A stretch of DNA of 36,789 nucleotides, taken from assembly GCF_014822185.1 (NCBI RefSeq), contig NZ_QVLR01000063.1, positions 1 to 36,789 of the forward strand, in the 5' to 3' direction. The DNA comes from Azoarcus sp. Aa7 (GTDB lineage Bacteria > Pseudomonadota > Gammaproteobacteria > Burkholderiales > Rhodocyclaceae). The position numbers and the translations under genes are program-made. The notes under the pieces are model-generated. The model had not been told where the DNA came from and searched no databases. It saw only the letters and a list, made by a program, of their open reading frames with translations. Below, piece after piece: positions 16,222 to 24,612 of the stretch (positions within the stretch are counted from its first letter, which is position 1; every line of letters begins with the position of its first letter).

Positions 16222-17085
16222 ATGACCATCCGAAACAAGCTGATCCTCGGTTTCTCCGTGCTGCTCGCGTTTATCCTCGTTCAGGGGGCCGCCAGCTTCT
16301 TCTACGGTTCGCGCACGCAGGGCCTCGTGGACACGGCCGTGAACCGGAACTTCATCGCGGCGACGGAGATCACCGATCTCCTCGCATCGGCGCAACAGCT
16401 GCGGCGCCAGGAAAAGGAATACCTGATCTACGTCGGCAACGTCGATGGGCGCAACGCCGTGCTCACGGACTGGAACGCCACGCATGCGCGCATCCTCGGT
16501 CAGCTTGAAGCGATGGTCGCCAACAGCAAGGGCATCTACCTGCCGGCCGACAGCACCGCGTTCACGCAATGGAAGGGCGCGCTGGACGACTACCAGAAAG
16601 GATTCGCCCGCATCGTCGAAGGCTTCAGCTACGACGTCTCGATGCTCGACGAAGGCGAAACGGCTGGTGGTTCGCAGACCTACAACAAGGCGGTCCGTGC
16701 CAACGAGGAACTGCGTCCGTTGGTGGATCGCTTCAACTCCGTCCTGATCGAGGGCGCAACGAAGTTGGCGCGCGCCCGTGCCGAAGAGTCGGCTCAGGCC
16801 TATCAGCGCATTCGCAGCAACTTCGATGTCGTCGGCTACGTGAACATCGGCTTGGCCGTAGCCGGACTGCTGCTGGCCGGTGCCCTGCTGGCGACCATCC
16901 CCACGTCGATTACCCGGCCGCTCGACTCGCTGATCGAATCGGCCGACAAGATGAGCCTCGGTGACCTCGGGAAGAAATTCGAAGCCGGCGGCGTCAAGGA
17001 CTTCGAGCGGCTCGCCGCTTCGCTCGAGCGCATGCGCGTGACGATGGAAGCGATGATCGTCCGGCTCAAGGCGCGTTCCCGTTGA
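16222..17085 (+). CDS. Receptor-like protein: sensor domain plus HAMP, no signalling domain
   Basis: A 287-residue membrane protein with the N-terminal half of a methyl-accepting chemotaxis receptor. It has a first membrane helix (about 7-28), a periplasmic four-helix sensor (30-205) with QLRRQEKEYLIYVGN, a second membrane helix (about 210-233) and a HAMP domain starting TSITRPLDSLIESADKMSLGDL (about 233-285). The protein then stops. The long cytoplasmic coiled coil with the kinase-binding tip, normally another 250 or so residues, is absent. No remnant of it lies in the 61 bases before the next gene, so this is not a simple frameshift. How it signals is unclear; it could pair with the neighbouring kinase in the membrane. 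It is likely translated together with the 80-residue protein. Confidence 0.85.
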   Translation: MTIRNKLILGFSVLLAFILVQGAASFFYGSRTQGLVDTAVNRNFIAATEITDLLASAQQLRRQEKEYLIYVGNVDGRNAVLTDWNATHARILGQLEAMVANSKGIYLPADSTAFTQWKGALDDYQKGFARIVEGFSYDVSMLDEGETAGGSQTYNKAVRANEELRPLVDRFNSVLIEGATKLARARAEESAQAYQRIRSNFDVVGYVNIGLAVAGLLLAGALLATIPTSITRPLDSLIESADKMSLGDLGKKFEAGGVKDFERLAASLERMRVTMEAMIVRLKARSR

Positions 17086-17146
17086 GAACCGACTCCTCTC
17101 CGCACCAATCCGCTTCATCCGGCAATTCTAGAGACAAGGAACTCCC

Positions 17147-17806
17147 ATGCGTATCGCTCTCCGCCCGCTGCTCCTCGCCCTGACCCTGGGAACCGCCCTG
17201 GCGCTGCCTGCTCACGCGCAGCAGTCGGCTTCGGGCGCCGTCGCGACCAAGGCTGTCGCACGCCCCGCCGCCACCAAGCCCGCTGCAGGCGATCTCGTCG
17301 CCGGGGATTACGTGATCGACGTCGCTCACTCGCATGTCTATTTCTTCATTTCGCACCTCGGCGTGAGCCGCTTCATGGGGCGCTTCGACGACATCAAGGG
17401 CACCTTCGTGATCGGTCAGAAGCCGACCGAGAGCGCTGTCAGCGCGACGGTGCCGGTGTCCAGTATCAACACCAAGCACCAGAAGCTCGAAGATCACCTG
17501 AAGAGCCCCGACTTCTTCGATCTCGCGCAGTTCCCGACCATGACCTTCGAGTCGACGCGCGTGCGCTGGAACGCCCGCGGCGAAGGCGTCCTGTCGGGCA
17601 ACCTGACGATCCGCGGCGTCACCAAGCCGGTCGATTTCGACCTGAAGCTGACGGGCGCAGGGAAGGGGCCGCGCGGCGACACCCGTGCCGGATTCGAAGG
17701 CACCACCACGGTCAAGCGTAGTGATTTCGGCATGACCTACGGCCTGCCGCGCGTCGTCGGCGATTCCGTCGAGATCGCGCTGTCGATCGAAGGCATCCGC
17801 CAGTAA
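17147..17806 (+). CDS. YceI-family periplasmic lipid-binding protein
   Basis: A 219-residue secreted protein of the YceI family, lipocalin-like beta barrels that bind polyisoprenoid or other long hydrophobic ligands. A typical signal peptide (MRIALRPLLLALTLGTALALPAHAQQ, shown here in pieces: basic start, hydrophobic core, AHA-Q cleavage near residue 24-25) precedes an Ala/Lys-rich linker. Family motifs are GDYVIDVAHSHVYFFISHLG, FDDIKGTFVI, HLKSPDFFDLAQFPTMTFES, LSGNLTIRGVTKPV and KRSDFGMTYGLP. It has a good ribosome site (AAGGAACT) and an intrinsic terminator of its own, so it is probably monocistronic or weakly linked to the receptor gene 61 bases upstream. The biological ligand is unknown. 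Confidence 0.92.
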   Translation: MRIALRPLLLALTLGTALALPAHAQQSASGAVATKAVARPAATKPAAGDLVAGDYVIDVAHSHVYFFISHLGVSRFMGRFDDIKGTFVIGQKPTESAVSATVPVSSINTKHQKLEDHLKSPDFFDLAQFPTMTFESTRVRWNARGEGVLSGNLTIRGVTKPVDFDLKLTGAGKGPRGDTRAGFEGTTTVKRSDFGMTYGLPRVVGDSVEIALSIEGIRQ

Positions 17807-17820
17807 GCATCCGCTGCCAG

Positions 17821-17840
17821 TGCGGCCCCGAAAGGCCGCA
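17821..17840 (+). terminator. Hairpin after the YceI gene
   Basis: TGCGGCC, a 6-base loop CCGAAA and GGCCGCA form a stem 14 bases after the stop, followed by only TTGTCT. It is probably an accessory hairpin to the stronger terminator that follows. Confidence 0.45.
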
Positions 17841-17862
17841 TTGTCTGCATTCAGCACCACGT

Positions 17863-17895
17863 TCGGCCCTGCCATCCGGCAGGGCCGATTTTTTT
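17863..17895 (+). terminator. Strong intrinsic terminator after the YceI gene
   Basis: CGGCCCTGCC (17864-17873), loop ATCC, GGCAGGGCCG (17878-17887), then A and seven Ts. This is a textbook terminator for the YceI gene, convergent with the dsbA-like gene. Confidence 0.92.
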
Positions 17896-17897
17896 CT

Positions 17898-17920
17898 GCG
17901 GGCCACGGCCGTGGCCCCGC
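17898..17920. repeat. GC-rich palindrome between convergent genes
   Basis: GGGCCACGG and CCGTGGCCC abut without a loop, and the stem extends outward with one bulged base. Lying 11 bases past the end of the dsbA-like gene, it may act as an end-of-transcript hairpin for the minus strand, though no T-run follows on that strand. Confidence 0.4.
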
Positions 17921-17931
17921 GGAATCAATAC

Positions 17932-18582
17932 TCAGTACTGGCTATTCAACTCTTCGGCGACGAGCTGTTTGAGCTGTTCGTAGCCGAAACTGGGCATCGG
18001 GCGGCCATTGACGAAGAATTCCGGCGTCTTCGTCACGTTGAGCGTCCGCGCGTCGGCCAGATCCTGCCTGACGATCGCGTCGATTGCCGGGTCGGCCATG
18101 TCGACCTTCAGTTTCGCAATGTCCAGGCCGATGCCGTTGATGAAGTTCCACACCATGTCGGGCTGGGGGTTGTGGTGCGACGCCCAGTTCGGCTGCGCCG
18201 CGAACAGCGCCTCGAGCGTCTCCCAGAACTTGCCTTGGAGCTTCGCCGCGGCCAGCAGCTTCACGACCTGTTCCGAGCCGTCGTGGAAGGGCGCGTAGCG
18301 CACGCTGACGCGGATGCGCCCGGGCGCCGCGGCCATCAGCTGCTTCACGTACGGGTAGAAGTCGCGGCACGTCTCGCAGGCCGGATCGAGGAATTCGACG
18401 ATGTGCACGCGCGCCTCGGCTTCTCCCAGCGTCGGCGAGTGCGCGCGCACGAGGTTGGAACGGTTCTGCTCGGCGACCTCGTCGCGGCGGGTGCTTTTCT
18501 CCGAATCATGGACGAGCGTCGCGGCAGCGAATACGCCGACCATCAGCGCGACGGCGATTCCGAAAATGTACTTCTGGTTCAT
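17932..18582 (-). CDS. DsbA/thioredoxin-fold disulfide oxidoreductase, membrane-anchored
   Basis: A 216-residue periplasmic thioredoxin-fold protein. One N-terminal hydrophobic helix (residues 5-24) lacks an obvious cleavage site and may act as an anchor. The active site is FLDPACETC (C69, C72), followed by a DsbA-like helical insert. The cis-proline loop is TKTPEFFVNGRPMPSFGYEQL. This CxxC type resembles the DsbA-like partners (BdbD-like) encoded beside DsbB/BdbC genes, not classical E. coli DsbA (CPHC). It overlaps the stop of dsbB by 4 bases (ATGA), so the two are translationally coupled and very probably form an oxidation pair. The ribosome site AGGAT precedes the ATG at 18582. Confidence 0.88.
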   Translation of the reverse strand: MNQKYIFGIAVALMVGVFAAATLVHDSEKSTRRDEVAEQNRSNLVRAHSPTLGEAEARVHIVEFLDPACETCRDFYPYVKQLMAAAPGRIRVSVRYAPFHDGSEQVVKLLAAAKLQGKFWETLEALFAAQPNWASHHNPQPDMVWNFINGIGLDIAKLKVDMADPAIDAIVRQDLADARTLNVTKTPEFFVNGRPMPSFGYEQLKQLVAEELNSQY

Positions 18583-19019
18583 CTGGACATCCTGTGTTGG
18601 GCAAAAAGGAGCAATCCGGCGATCAGCGTGAAGGCGAGCAGCGACAGCATCGGAATGGTCAGGAAACCGAACCATTCGATCTGGATCTCCTTGCACGAGA
18701 CGCCGCGCGAGCAGGGCTGGATGCGCTCGGGAATCACGCCCGCGACGAGCAGCAGGTGGAAAACCGCGACCAGCCACCCGGCGAGCGTCAGCGGCAGCAC
18801 GTAGCGGATCACGCGGCAATCGAGGGGGAACATTCCCGCGGGCAGGATCAGCACGAGCGGGAACATCGCGATCCGCTGCCACCAGCACAGCACGCAGGGC
18901 GGCAGTTCCATGACCTCGCCGAGGAAGAGCGCCCCGAGCAGGGACGAGGCGGCCACCAGCCACGCGCCGAACAGCGGCGTCCAGCCGACCTGGGAGCTTG
19001 CGATGGGTTCAGCTTTCAT
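18579..19019 (-). CDS. DsbB/BdbC-type quinone-linked disulfide generator
   Basis: A 146-residue inner-membrane protein with four hydrophobic helices (about 15-34, 48-63, 72-93 and 117-140). Both redox-active cysteine pairs are present: PPCVLCWWQR (C42, C45) in the first periplasmic loop and QPCSRGVSC (C103, C109) in the second. DsbB proteins pass electrons from DsbA to quinone. The short length and CVLCWWQR motif are typical of the BdbC/DsbB group. Its gene sits between a DUF1330 gene (11-base overlap) and the dsbA-like gene (4-base overlap), forming one transcription unit. Confidence 0.92.
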   Translation of the reverse strand: MKAEPIASSQVGWTPLFGAWLVAASSLLGALFLGEVMELPPCVLCWWQRIAMFPLVLILPAGMFPLDCRVIRYVLPLTLAGWLVAVFHLLLVAGVIPERIQPCSRGVSCKEIQIEWFGFLTIPMLSLLAFTLIAGLLLFAQHRMSR

Positions 19020-19305
19020 ACGAGATCAGGACGACGTCGGCGGCCTGTTCGCGCAGCGGGATCAGGGCCTGATAGACGGGCGAGTTGAACCAGCCGTTGA
19101 GCGAATCGATGTCGGGGAAGCGCAGTACTACGGTATCCGTGTGCGCGTGGTCACCGCCCAGCACGGTCACGCGCTTGCCCCGCAGCACCAGCTCTCCGCC
19201 CCAGCCCTCGAGCGTGCCGGGTACCCGGGAACGGTATTGGTCCCATTTGGCGGGGTCCTTGATCGTGATGTGGCCGATGACGTAGGCCGGGGCTCTCTGT
19301 CTCAT
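19009..19305 (-). CDS. DUF1330 dimeric ferredoxin-like protein
   Basis: A 98-residue protein of the DUF1330 family (dimeric alpha/beta barrel fold). Typical stretches are YVIGHITIKDPAKWDQYRSRVP, GKRVTVLGGDHAHTDTVVLRFPDIDSLNGWFNSPVYQALIPLRE. The family is cytoplasmic, and its function is unknown to me. The ATG at 19305 follows AGGACACCTG. It is the first gene of the dsbB/dsbA-like operon and overlaps dsbB by 11 bases, but nothing in it suggests a redox role; it has no cysteine. Confidence 0.85.
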   Translation of the reverse strand: MRQRAPAYVIGHITIKDPAKWDQYRSRVPGTLEGWGGELVLRGKRVTVLGGDHAHTDTVVLRFPDIDSLNGWFNSPVYQALIPLREQAADVVLISYES

Positions 19306-19636
19306 CAGGTGTCCTGGAGGCGGGGAAGAAGGGGGCTCCGCGCGGCGTTGCTACGCCGGGGTTGGAATCTCGGCGGAAAGGCGCGGATTATATCCGAGTC
19401 ATAGGGGCGCCTTTGGTTCCGCTTCCATGATGAGCGCGGGCATGCGGCTGGGGCGGCGCGATCCGGTCGAGCGCATGCGTTTGCATCGGGGCACGCTTAT
19501 GGCGAAACAGAGCGGTAGCTTGGGGGCTTTATAGTGGATCTTGTTATATTGAAATAAGGTTTTATGCGTTGTCACGCATTCGGCCATCGGCTATCGTCAA
19601 GGCCTTTCCTGTTTATCGCCCGCTATCGGAAGCCGC
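19306..19636 (+). promoter_or_regulatory. Divergent intergenic region upstream of the sulfate transporter
   Basis: A 331-base stretch between the DUF1330 operon (minus) and sbp (plus). The part at 19525-19570 is distinctly AT-rich (GGCTTTATAGTGGATC, TTGTTATATTGAAATAAGG), unlike the rest of the window. TATATT (19545-19550) could be a -10 box, with a poor TTGGGG -35 at 19520-19525. AT-rich sequence around the promoter suits CysB-type activation of sulfate uptake genes, but I cannot identify a defined CysB site. The left half shows no gene or structure. Confidence 0.35.
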
Positions 19637-20632
19637 ATGAAAAAACTGACCAGCTTGTTGCTCGCAGCCGGACTCGCCTTTGCAAGCGGCGCATTTGCCC
19701 AGTCCAATCTGCTTAACGTCTCCTACGACGTTGCGCGCGATGTGTACAAGGATTACAACCCGCTGTTCCAGAAGTACTGGAAGGAGAAAACCGGTGAGAC
19801 CGTCGAACTGCGTCAGTCGCATGGCGGGTCGTCGAAGCAGGCGCGCGCCGTGGCCGACGGCCTCGAAGCCGACGTCGTGACGATGAACCAGGCTACCGAC
19901 GTCGATTTTCTCGCCGAGAAGGGTCTGGTTGCGAAGGATTACCCGAAGAAGTTCCCCGACAACGCGTCGCCCTACACTTCGACGATGGTGTTCATCGTGC
20001 GCAAGGGCAACCCGAAGGCGATCAAGGACTGGAACGACATCGCCAAGCCGGGCATCCAGCTGATCATCCCGCATCCGAAGAATACCGGTAACGGCCGTTA
20101 CTCGTATCTCGCCGCTTGGGGTTACGCGCTGAAGCAGCCCGGCGGCAACGACAAGACCGCGCAGGAGTTCGTCGGCCAGCTGCTCAAGAACGCGCCGCTG
20201 TTCGGCTCGGGCGGCCGGGATGCGACGACCACGTTCATGCAGCGCAAGATCGGCGACGTGCTGGTCACTTTCGAGTCCGAGGCCGAGCTGATCGCGAAGG
20301 AGTTCGGGCGCGGCGAGTTCGAGGTGGTCTACCCCAGCCTGTCCATCCTCGCCGAATTCCCGGTCGCGATCGTCGACAAGGTCGTCGACAAGAAGGGCAC
20401 GCGCAAGGTCGCGCAGGCCTACCTCGAATATCTGTGGTCGAAGGAAGGGCAGGAGAACGCCGCGGCGAACTACCTGCGCCCGCGTGATGCCGAAGTGCTG
20501 AAGAAGCATGCGGCGCAGTTCCCGCCGATCAAGACCTTTACCGTCGATGAGGTATTCGGCGGCTGGAGCAAGGCGGCATCCGCGCACTTCAAGGACGGCG
20601 GCAGCTTCGACCAGATCTACGTTCAGAAGTAA
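19637..20632 (+). CDS. sbp: Periplasmic sulfate-binding protein
   Basis: A 331-residue substrate-binding protein of the sulfate/thiosulfate ABC transporter. A signal peptide is evident (KK start, hydrophobic core, cleavage after GAFA near residue 21). Family motifs include LLNVSYDVARDVYKDYN, RQSHGGSSKQARAV, DVVTMNQATDVDFLA, IPHPKNTGNGRYSYLAAWGYA and FESEAELIAKEFG, with YLRPRD near the C-terminus. These form the two lobes and the sulfate-binding loops, which hold sulfate by hydrogen bonds from backbone and Ser/Thr. It leads the operon sbp-cysT-cysW-cysA. Sbp and CysP (thiosulfate) types cannot be separated with certainty by eye; Sbp is the closer match. Confidence 0.92.
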   Translation: MKKLTSLLLAAGLAFASGAFAQSNLLNVSYDVARDVYKDYNPLFQKYWKEKTGETVELRQSHGGSSKQARAVADGLEADVVTMNQATDVDFLAEKGLVAKDYPKKFPDNASPYTSTMVFIVRKGNPKAIKDWNDIAKPGIQLIIPHPKNTGNGRYSYLAAWGYALKQPGGNDKTAQEFVGQLLKNAPLFGSGGRDATTTFMQRKIGDVLVTFESEAELIAKEFGRGEFEVVYPSLSILAEFPVAIVDKVVDKKGTRKVAQAYLEYLWSKEGQENAAANYLRPRDAEVLKKHAAQFPPIKTFTVDEVFGGWSKAASAHFKDGGSFDQIYVQK

Positions 20633-20649
20633 GATCCACGGTTTTTCGC

Positions 20650-20683
20650 GCGAAGCGGCCCCATCGCGGGCCGCTTCGCTTTT
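20650..20683 (+). terminator. Attenuating hairpin between sbp and cysT
   Basis: GCGAAGCGGCCC (20650-20661) pairs perfectly with GGGCCGCTTCGC (20668-20679), followed by TTTT. The stem is strong but the T-run short, so partial termination is likely. That would make more binding protein than membrane components, a common pattern in ABC operons. Confidence 0.75.
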
Positions 20684-20715
20684 CGAATTCCACGACTGAC
20701 GGTTCCCTTTTCGAC

Positions 20716-21612
20716 ATGTTTCCCGCTCCCGCCAAACGGGATGGCGTATTGCCCGGCTTCCGACTGGGGCTGGGCTATACGCTGACCTACCTGACCCTGC
20801 TGGTGCTGATCCCGCTCGGTGGCATGATCCTGATGACCGGCAAGCTGAGCTGGGGCAGTTTCTGGGAAATCGCGACCGCGGAGCGTGCGCTGGCCTCGTA
20901 CCGGGTCACCTTCGGCGCGTCGCTCTTCGCGGCGATCGTGAATGCCGTGTTCGGGCTGATCGTCGCGTGGGTGCTGGTGCGCTATCCGTTTCCGGGCAAG
21001 CGCTTCGTCGACGCCCTGGTCGATCTGCCTTTCGCGCTGCCGACCGCGGTGGCCGGCATCACGCTCGCGACGCTGTACGCTGAGAACGGCTGGATCGGAC
21101 AGTTCCTCGCCAAGCTCGGCATCAAGGTCGCCTTCACGCCGCTGGGCATCGTCGTCGCGCTGATCTTCGTGACGCTGCCTTTCGTCGTCCGCACGCTGCA
21201 GCCCGTGATCGAGGACATCGAGGCCGAGGTCGAGGAGGCCGCGGCCTCGCTGGGCGCGACGCGCTGGCAGACCTTCGTGCGGGTGCTGCTGCCGGGCATT
21301 TTCCCGGCCTGGCTTACCGGCTTCACGCTCGCGTTTTCGCGCGCGATCGGCGAGTTCGGTTCGGTGATCTTCATCGCCGGCAACATGCCGCTGATCTCGG
21401 AGATCACGCCCTTGCTGATCATCTCCAAGCTCGAGCAGTACGACCTGGTCGGTGCGACGGCGTTGGCGGTCGTGATGCTGGTGATCTCCTTCGTGATGCT
21501 GCTGACGATCAACCTGCTGCAGTGGTGGGCGGCCAACCGTCACGCGAAGGGCAACGATGCCGAACCGGCCGAGGCGCTCGCGCCCGGCGCACTGGTGGAG
21601 GCCCGTCCATGA
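20716..21612 (+). CDS. cysT: Sulfate ABC transporter permease CysT (CysU)
   Basis: A 298-residue inner-membrane permease with six predicted helices (first at about 18-40). The subunit motif that contacts the ATPase is EEAAASLGATRWQTFVRVLLPGIFPAWLTG (EAA loop, about 176-206). DLPFALPTAVAGITLATLY is the typical CysT signature. It forms a heterodimer channel with CysW. It follows sbp after an attenuating hairpin, and its stop overlaps the cysW start by 4 bases (ATGA). The start at 20716 has no strong ribosome site. Confidence 0.93.
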   Translation: MFPAPAKRDGVLPGFRLGLGYTLTYLTLLVLIPLGGMILMTGKLSWGSFWEIATAERALASYRVTFGASLFAAIVNAVFGLIVAWVLVRYPFPGKRFVDALVDLPFALPTAVAGITLATLYAENGWIGQFLAKLGIKVAFTPLGIVVALIFVTLPFVVRTLQPVIEDIEAEVEEAAASLGATRWQTFVRVLLPGIFPAWLTGFTLAFSRAIGEFGSVIFIAGNMPLISEITPLLIISKLEQYDLVGATALAVVMLVISFVMLLTINLLQWWAANRHAKGNDAEPAEALAPGALVEARP

Positions 21613-22505
21613 CCGTACGCCGTGCCACCGCGGAGCCGCGCTGGGTCCGCCTGCTGCTGACGGGCGTCGCCCTCGGCTTCCTGTTCCTGTTCCTCGTCCT
21701 GCCGCTGATCGCGGTGTTCTGGGAAGCCTTCGCGCACGGTGCACTGGCCTACTGGGAGGCGCTGAAGGATTCCGAGGCGCAATCGGCGATGCTGCTGACG
21801 CTGACCATCGCCGCGGTCGTGCTGCCCTTTAACATCGCCTTCGGCGTCGCCGCGGCATGGGCAATCGCGAAGTTCGAGTTCCGCGGAAAAAGCCTGCTCA
21901 CGACGCTGATCGACCTCCCTTTCGCGGTGTCGCCGGTCGTCGCCGGCCTGATCTTCATCATCCTGTTCGGCGCGCAGGGCTTCTTCGGCTCCTGGCTCGC
22001 CGCGAACGACATCAAGATCATCTTCGCGCTGCCGGGCATGGTGCTCGCGACTCTGTTCGTCACTTTCCCTTTCGTCGCGCGCGAACTGATCCCGCTGATG
22101 CAGGCGCAGGGGCGCGACGAGGAGGAGGCAGCGATCTCGCTCGGCGCTTCGGGTTGGCAGATGTTCTGGCGCGTGACGGTGCCGAACATCAAGTGGGGCC
22201 TGATGTACGGCGTGATCCTCGCGAACGCGCGCGCGATGGGCGAGTTCGGCGCCGTGAGCGTCGTCTCCGGCCACATCCGTGGCGAAACCAACACGCTGCC
22301 GCTGCATGTCGAGATCCTCTACAACGAGTACAACCAGATCGGTGCCTTCGCCGCGGCGACCGTCCTCGCCTTCCTCGGCCTCGTGACGCTGGTCGCGAAG
22401 ACCATTGTCGAGTGGCGCATGCGCAAGGAAACCGAAATGCTGACCGCCGATCTGCCGCCCGAAAAAACCGAACAGCCCCCGACCGTGGCCACGGAACGCC
22501 CATGA
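21609..22505 (+). CDS. cysW: Sulfate ABC transporter permease CysW
   Basis: A 298-residue inner-membrane permease, partner of CysT. Recognisable stretches are the first helix (about 12-36), [21 protein letters not shown], the EAA loop [28 protein letters not shown] and the family-typical [32 protein letters not shown]. The ATG at 21609 overlaps the cysT stop and the stop overlaps cysA (ATGA in both cases), so expression is coupled. The C-terminus carries a charged cytoplasmic tail of about 25 residues. Confidence 0.94.
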   Translation: MTVRRATAEPRWVRLLLTGVALGFLFLFLVLPLIAVFWEAFAHGALAYWEALKDSEAQSAMLLTLTIAAVVLPFNIAFGVAAAWAIAKFEFRGKSLLTTLIDLPFAVSPVVAGLIFIILFGAQGFFGSWLAANDIKIIFALPGMVLATLFVTFPFVARELIPLMQAQGRDEEEAAISLGASGWQMFWRVTVPNIKWGLMYGVILANARAMGEFGAVSVVSGHIRGETNTLPLHVEILYNEYNQIGAFAAATVLAFLGLVTLVAKTIVEWRMRKETEMLTADLPPEKTEQPPTVATERP

Positions 22506-23569
22506 GCATCGAAATCCGCAACATCAGCAAGCGCTTCGGCAACTTCGTCGCGCTCGACGACCTTTCCCTCGACATCCCGACCGGCGAACTGGTCGCGCTG
22601 CTGGGGCCTTCGGGCTGCGGCAAGACGACGTTGCTGCGCATCATCGCGGGCATGGAGACGCCAGACTCCGGTTCGGTGCTTTTCGGCGGTCAGGAAGCGA
22701 CGCACGTGCATGCGCGCGAGCGCCAGGTCGGTTTCGTGTTCCAGCACTACGCCTTGTTCCGCCACATGTCGGTGTTCGAGAACGTCGCGTTCGGGTTGCG
22801 CGTGCGCCCGCGCAAGGAACGCCCGAGCGAGGCCGAAATCCGCGAGCGCGTGATGGGCCTGTTGAAGCTGGTGCAACTCGACTGGCTCGCGCAGCGCTAT
22901 CCGTCACAGCTCTCCGGCGGCCAGCGTCAGCGCATCGCGCTTGCCCGCGCACTGGCGGTCGAGCCCAAGGTGCTGTTGCTCGACGAGCCCTTCGGCGCGC
23001 TCGACACCAAGGTGCGCAAGGAGCTGCGCCGCTGGCTGCGCCGTCTGCACGACGAGATGCACATCTCCTCGGTGTTCGTGACGCACGACCAGGAAGAGGC
23101 GCTCGAGGTCGCTGACCGCGTCGTCGTGATGAACCGCGGCCACATCGAGCAGATCGGCTCGCCCGACGAGGTCTATTCCAGCCCCGCGTCGCCCTTCGTC
23201 TATCAGTTCCTCGGCAATGTGAACGTGTTCCACAGCCGTCTGCATGGCAGCTGGGCCGAGGTCGAGCGGGAAGGGGATGCGCGCACGGCCGGTTCGATAG
23301 CGTTTGTGCGTCCGCATGATATCGAGCTCGACGTGGCGCCTCTCGCCGGCGGCATGACGGCGGGAGTGCGCCATGTGCACCGCATCGGGCCGCTGGTGCG
23401 CGTCGAACTCGAGCACGATGGCGAGACGATCGAGGTCGAGCTGACGCGCGAACGCGCCGCGAGCCTCGATCTGCCGGTCGGCAAGACCGTGTGGATCAAG
23501 CCGCGCCAGGCCAAGGTGTTCGCCGCCGAAGCGACGGCACCGGCCGGAAAGCAGCCCTTCCTGTTCTGA
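22502..23569 (+). CDS. cysA: Sulfate/thiosulfate ABC transporter ATPase CysA
   Basis: A 355-residue ATPase that powers sulfate import. Walker A is GPSGCGKTT (about 36-44), the Q-loop [12 protein letters not shown], signature [15 protein letters not shown], Walker [13 protein letters not shown] and switch histidine [16 protein letters not shown]. The C-terminal regulatory domain (about 240-350) is the TOBE type, with FVRPHDIEL and [11 protein letters not shown]. It ends the sbp-cysTWA operon, overlapping cysW by 4 bases. A bulged hairpin follows the stop. Confidence 0.95.
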   Translation: MSIEIRNISKRFGNFVALDDLSLDIPTGELVALLGPSGCGKTTLLRIIAGMETPDSGSVLFGGQEATHVHARERQVGFVFQHYALFRHMSVFENVAFGLRVRPRKERPSEAEIRERVMGLLKLVQLDWLAQRYPSQLSGGQRQRIALARALAVEPKVLLLDEPFGALDTKVRKELRRWLRRLHDEMHISSVFVTHDQEEALEVADRVVVMNRGHIEQIGSPDEVYSSPASPFVYQFLGNVNVFHSRLHGSWAEVEREGDARTAGSIAFVRPHDIELDVAPLAGGMTAGVRHVHRIGPLVRVELEHDGETIEVELTRERAASLDLPVGKTVWIKPRQAKVFAAEATAPAGKQPFLF

Positions 23570-23582
23570 TCGCCGCGCGGAG

Positions 23583-23618
23583 GCGAGCGCGGGCCGGTGC
23601 CGCTTCGGCCCGCTCGCG
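23583..23618. terminator. Hairpin between convergent cysA and antiporter genes
   Basis: GCGAGCGCGGGCC pairs with GGCCCGCTCGC around a loop, with a 2-base bulge on the left arm. It sits in the 67-base gap between two convergent stops. Without a T-run it is at best a weak intrinsic terminator for either side. Confidence 0.5.
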
Positions 23619-23636
23619 TGTCCTTTCGGTCTGCGC

Positions 23637-24566
23637 CTAGGCTGTAGCCCCCTGCGCGATGGCGACCATGTAAACCGCATACAGCGCGAGCAGCACGACG
23701 CCCCTTCGCCGGCTGATGAAGCCGTCGCGGGGAGGCCATGTCACGCCGAGGGCGATCAGGCCGCAGACGAGCGCGACGGCGACCTCGCGCCAGTCGGCAT
23801 GGATCGGGTGAATGATCGCCGCGACCGCGACGATGAGCAGTCCGTTGAAGATGTTGCTGCCGAGGATCGTGCCCAGGCTCACTTCGTCGTGGCCGCGCAG
23901 TTTGGCGATGACGGTGGTCGCGAGTTCCGGAGTGGAGGTGCCGATGGCAACCAGGGTCGCTCCGATGATGAATTCGTCGATGCCGTAGGTGGTCGCGATG
24001 CCCTTGGCGGCGACAACGATGACATTCCCGGCGAGGACAAGGAATCCCAGGCCGACGACGCCGGATGCGAGCGCCGCACGGACACGCGGGGTGCCCAACA
24101 CGGCCTCGGCCGCGCTGCGCTGGCGTCGCGCCTCCACCACGGCAGCACTTAGCCAGGCGGCGAAGAGGGCCAGCATCAGCAGGCCGTCGACCCGCGATAG
24201 CACGCCGTCGAGAAACAGCACGCCGGTGATCACGGGCACGAGCAGCGCGACGGGAAAGTCGCGCTTGACGCTGTCGCGGGGACTCTGGATGCCGGCGATC
24301 ACCAGCGCCAGCGCGAGTATCAGCGCGACGTTCACGACGTTGCTGCCCAGTGCGTCGCCGAGCGCGATCTCGGGTGTTCCGTCGAGCGCGGAGTTCACCG
24401 ACACCGACAGTTCCGGGCTGGACGTGGCAAACGCCGCCACGGTGGCGCCGATGATGCCGGGCGAGATGCGCGCCCAGTGCGCGAGGCCCACGGTGCCGCG
24501 GACGAAAAGCTCGCCGCCGATGCCCGCGGCAGCGACGCCCGCGAGCAGACCGAGATAGTCGTTCAT
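23637..24566 (-). CDS. Calcium/sodium antiporter (YrbG-like)
   Basis: A 309-residue inner-membrane cation exchanger of the CaCA superfamily with about ten helices. The two inverted alpha-repeats are easy to see: GATVAAFATSSPELSVS (about 41-57) with ALGDALGSNVVNV, and GATLVAIGTSTPELATT with LGTILGSNIFNG. They carry the acidic and polar residues that bind the cation. A basic cytoplasmic loop near the middle (VEARRQRSAAEAV) separates the halves. The ATG at 24566 follows GGAGAT and gives the usual short N-terminus. In bacteria such proteins may exchange Ca2+ or K+ for Na+ or H+; the ion cannot be read here. It is downstream of the VOC gene on the same strand, 46 bases apart. Confidence 0.9.
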   Translation of the reverse strand: MNDYLGLLAGVAAAGIGGELFVRGTVGLAHWARISPGIIGATVAAFATSSPELSVSVNSALDGTPEIALGDALGSNVVNVALILALALVIAGIQSPRDSVKRDFPVALLVPVITGVLFLDGVLSRVDGLLMLALFAAWLSAAVVEARRQRSAAEAVLGTPRVRAALASGVVGLGFLVLAGNVIVVAAKGIATTYGIDEFIIGATLVAIGTSTPELATTVIAKLRGHDEVSLGTILGSNIFNGLLIVAVAAIIHPIHADWREVAVALVCGLIALGVTWPPRDGFISRRRGVVLLALYAVYMVAIAQGATA

Positions 24567-24612
24567 CGAGCGGGATCTCCGATCACGGGCGCTGCGATAC
24601 GGGAATCGGGAT

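Noticed and set aside
19399-19587. 62-codon open frame on the minus strand upstream of sbp
   Set aside because: No ribosome site, no family resemblance, lies in the AT-rich promoter region.
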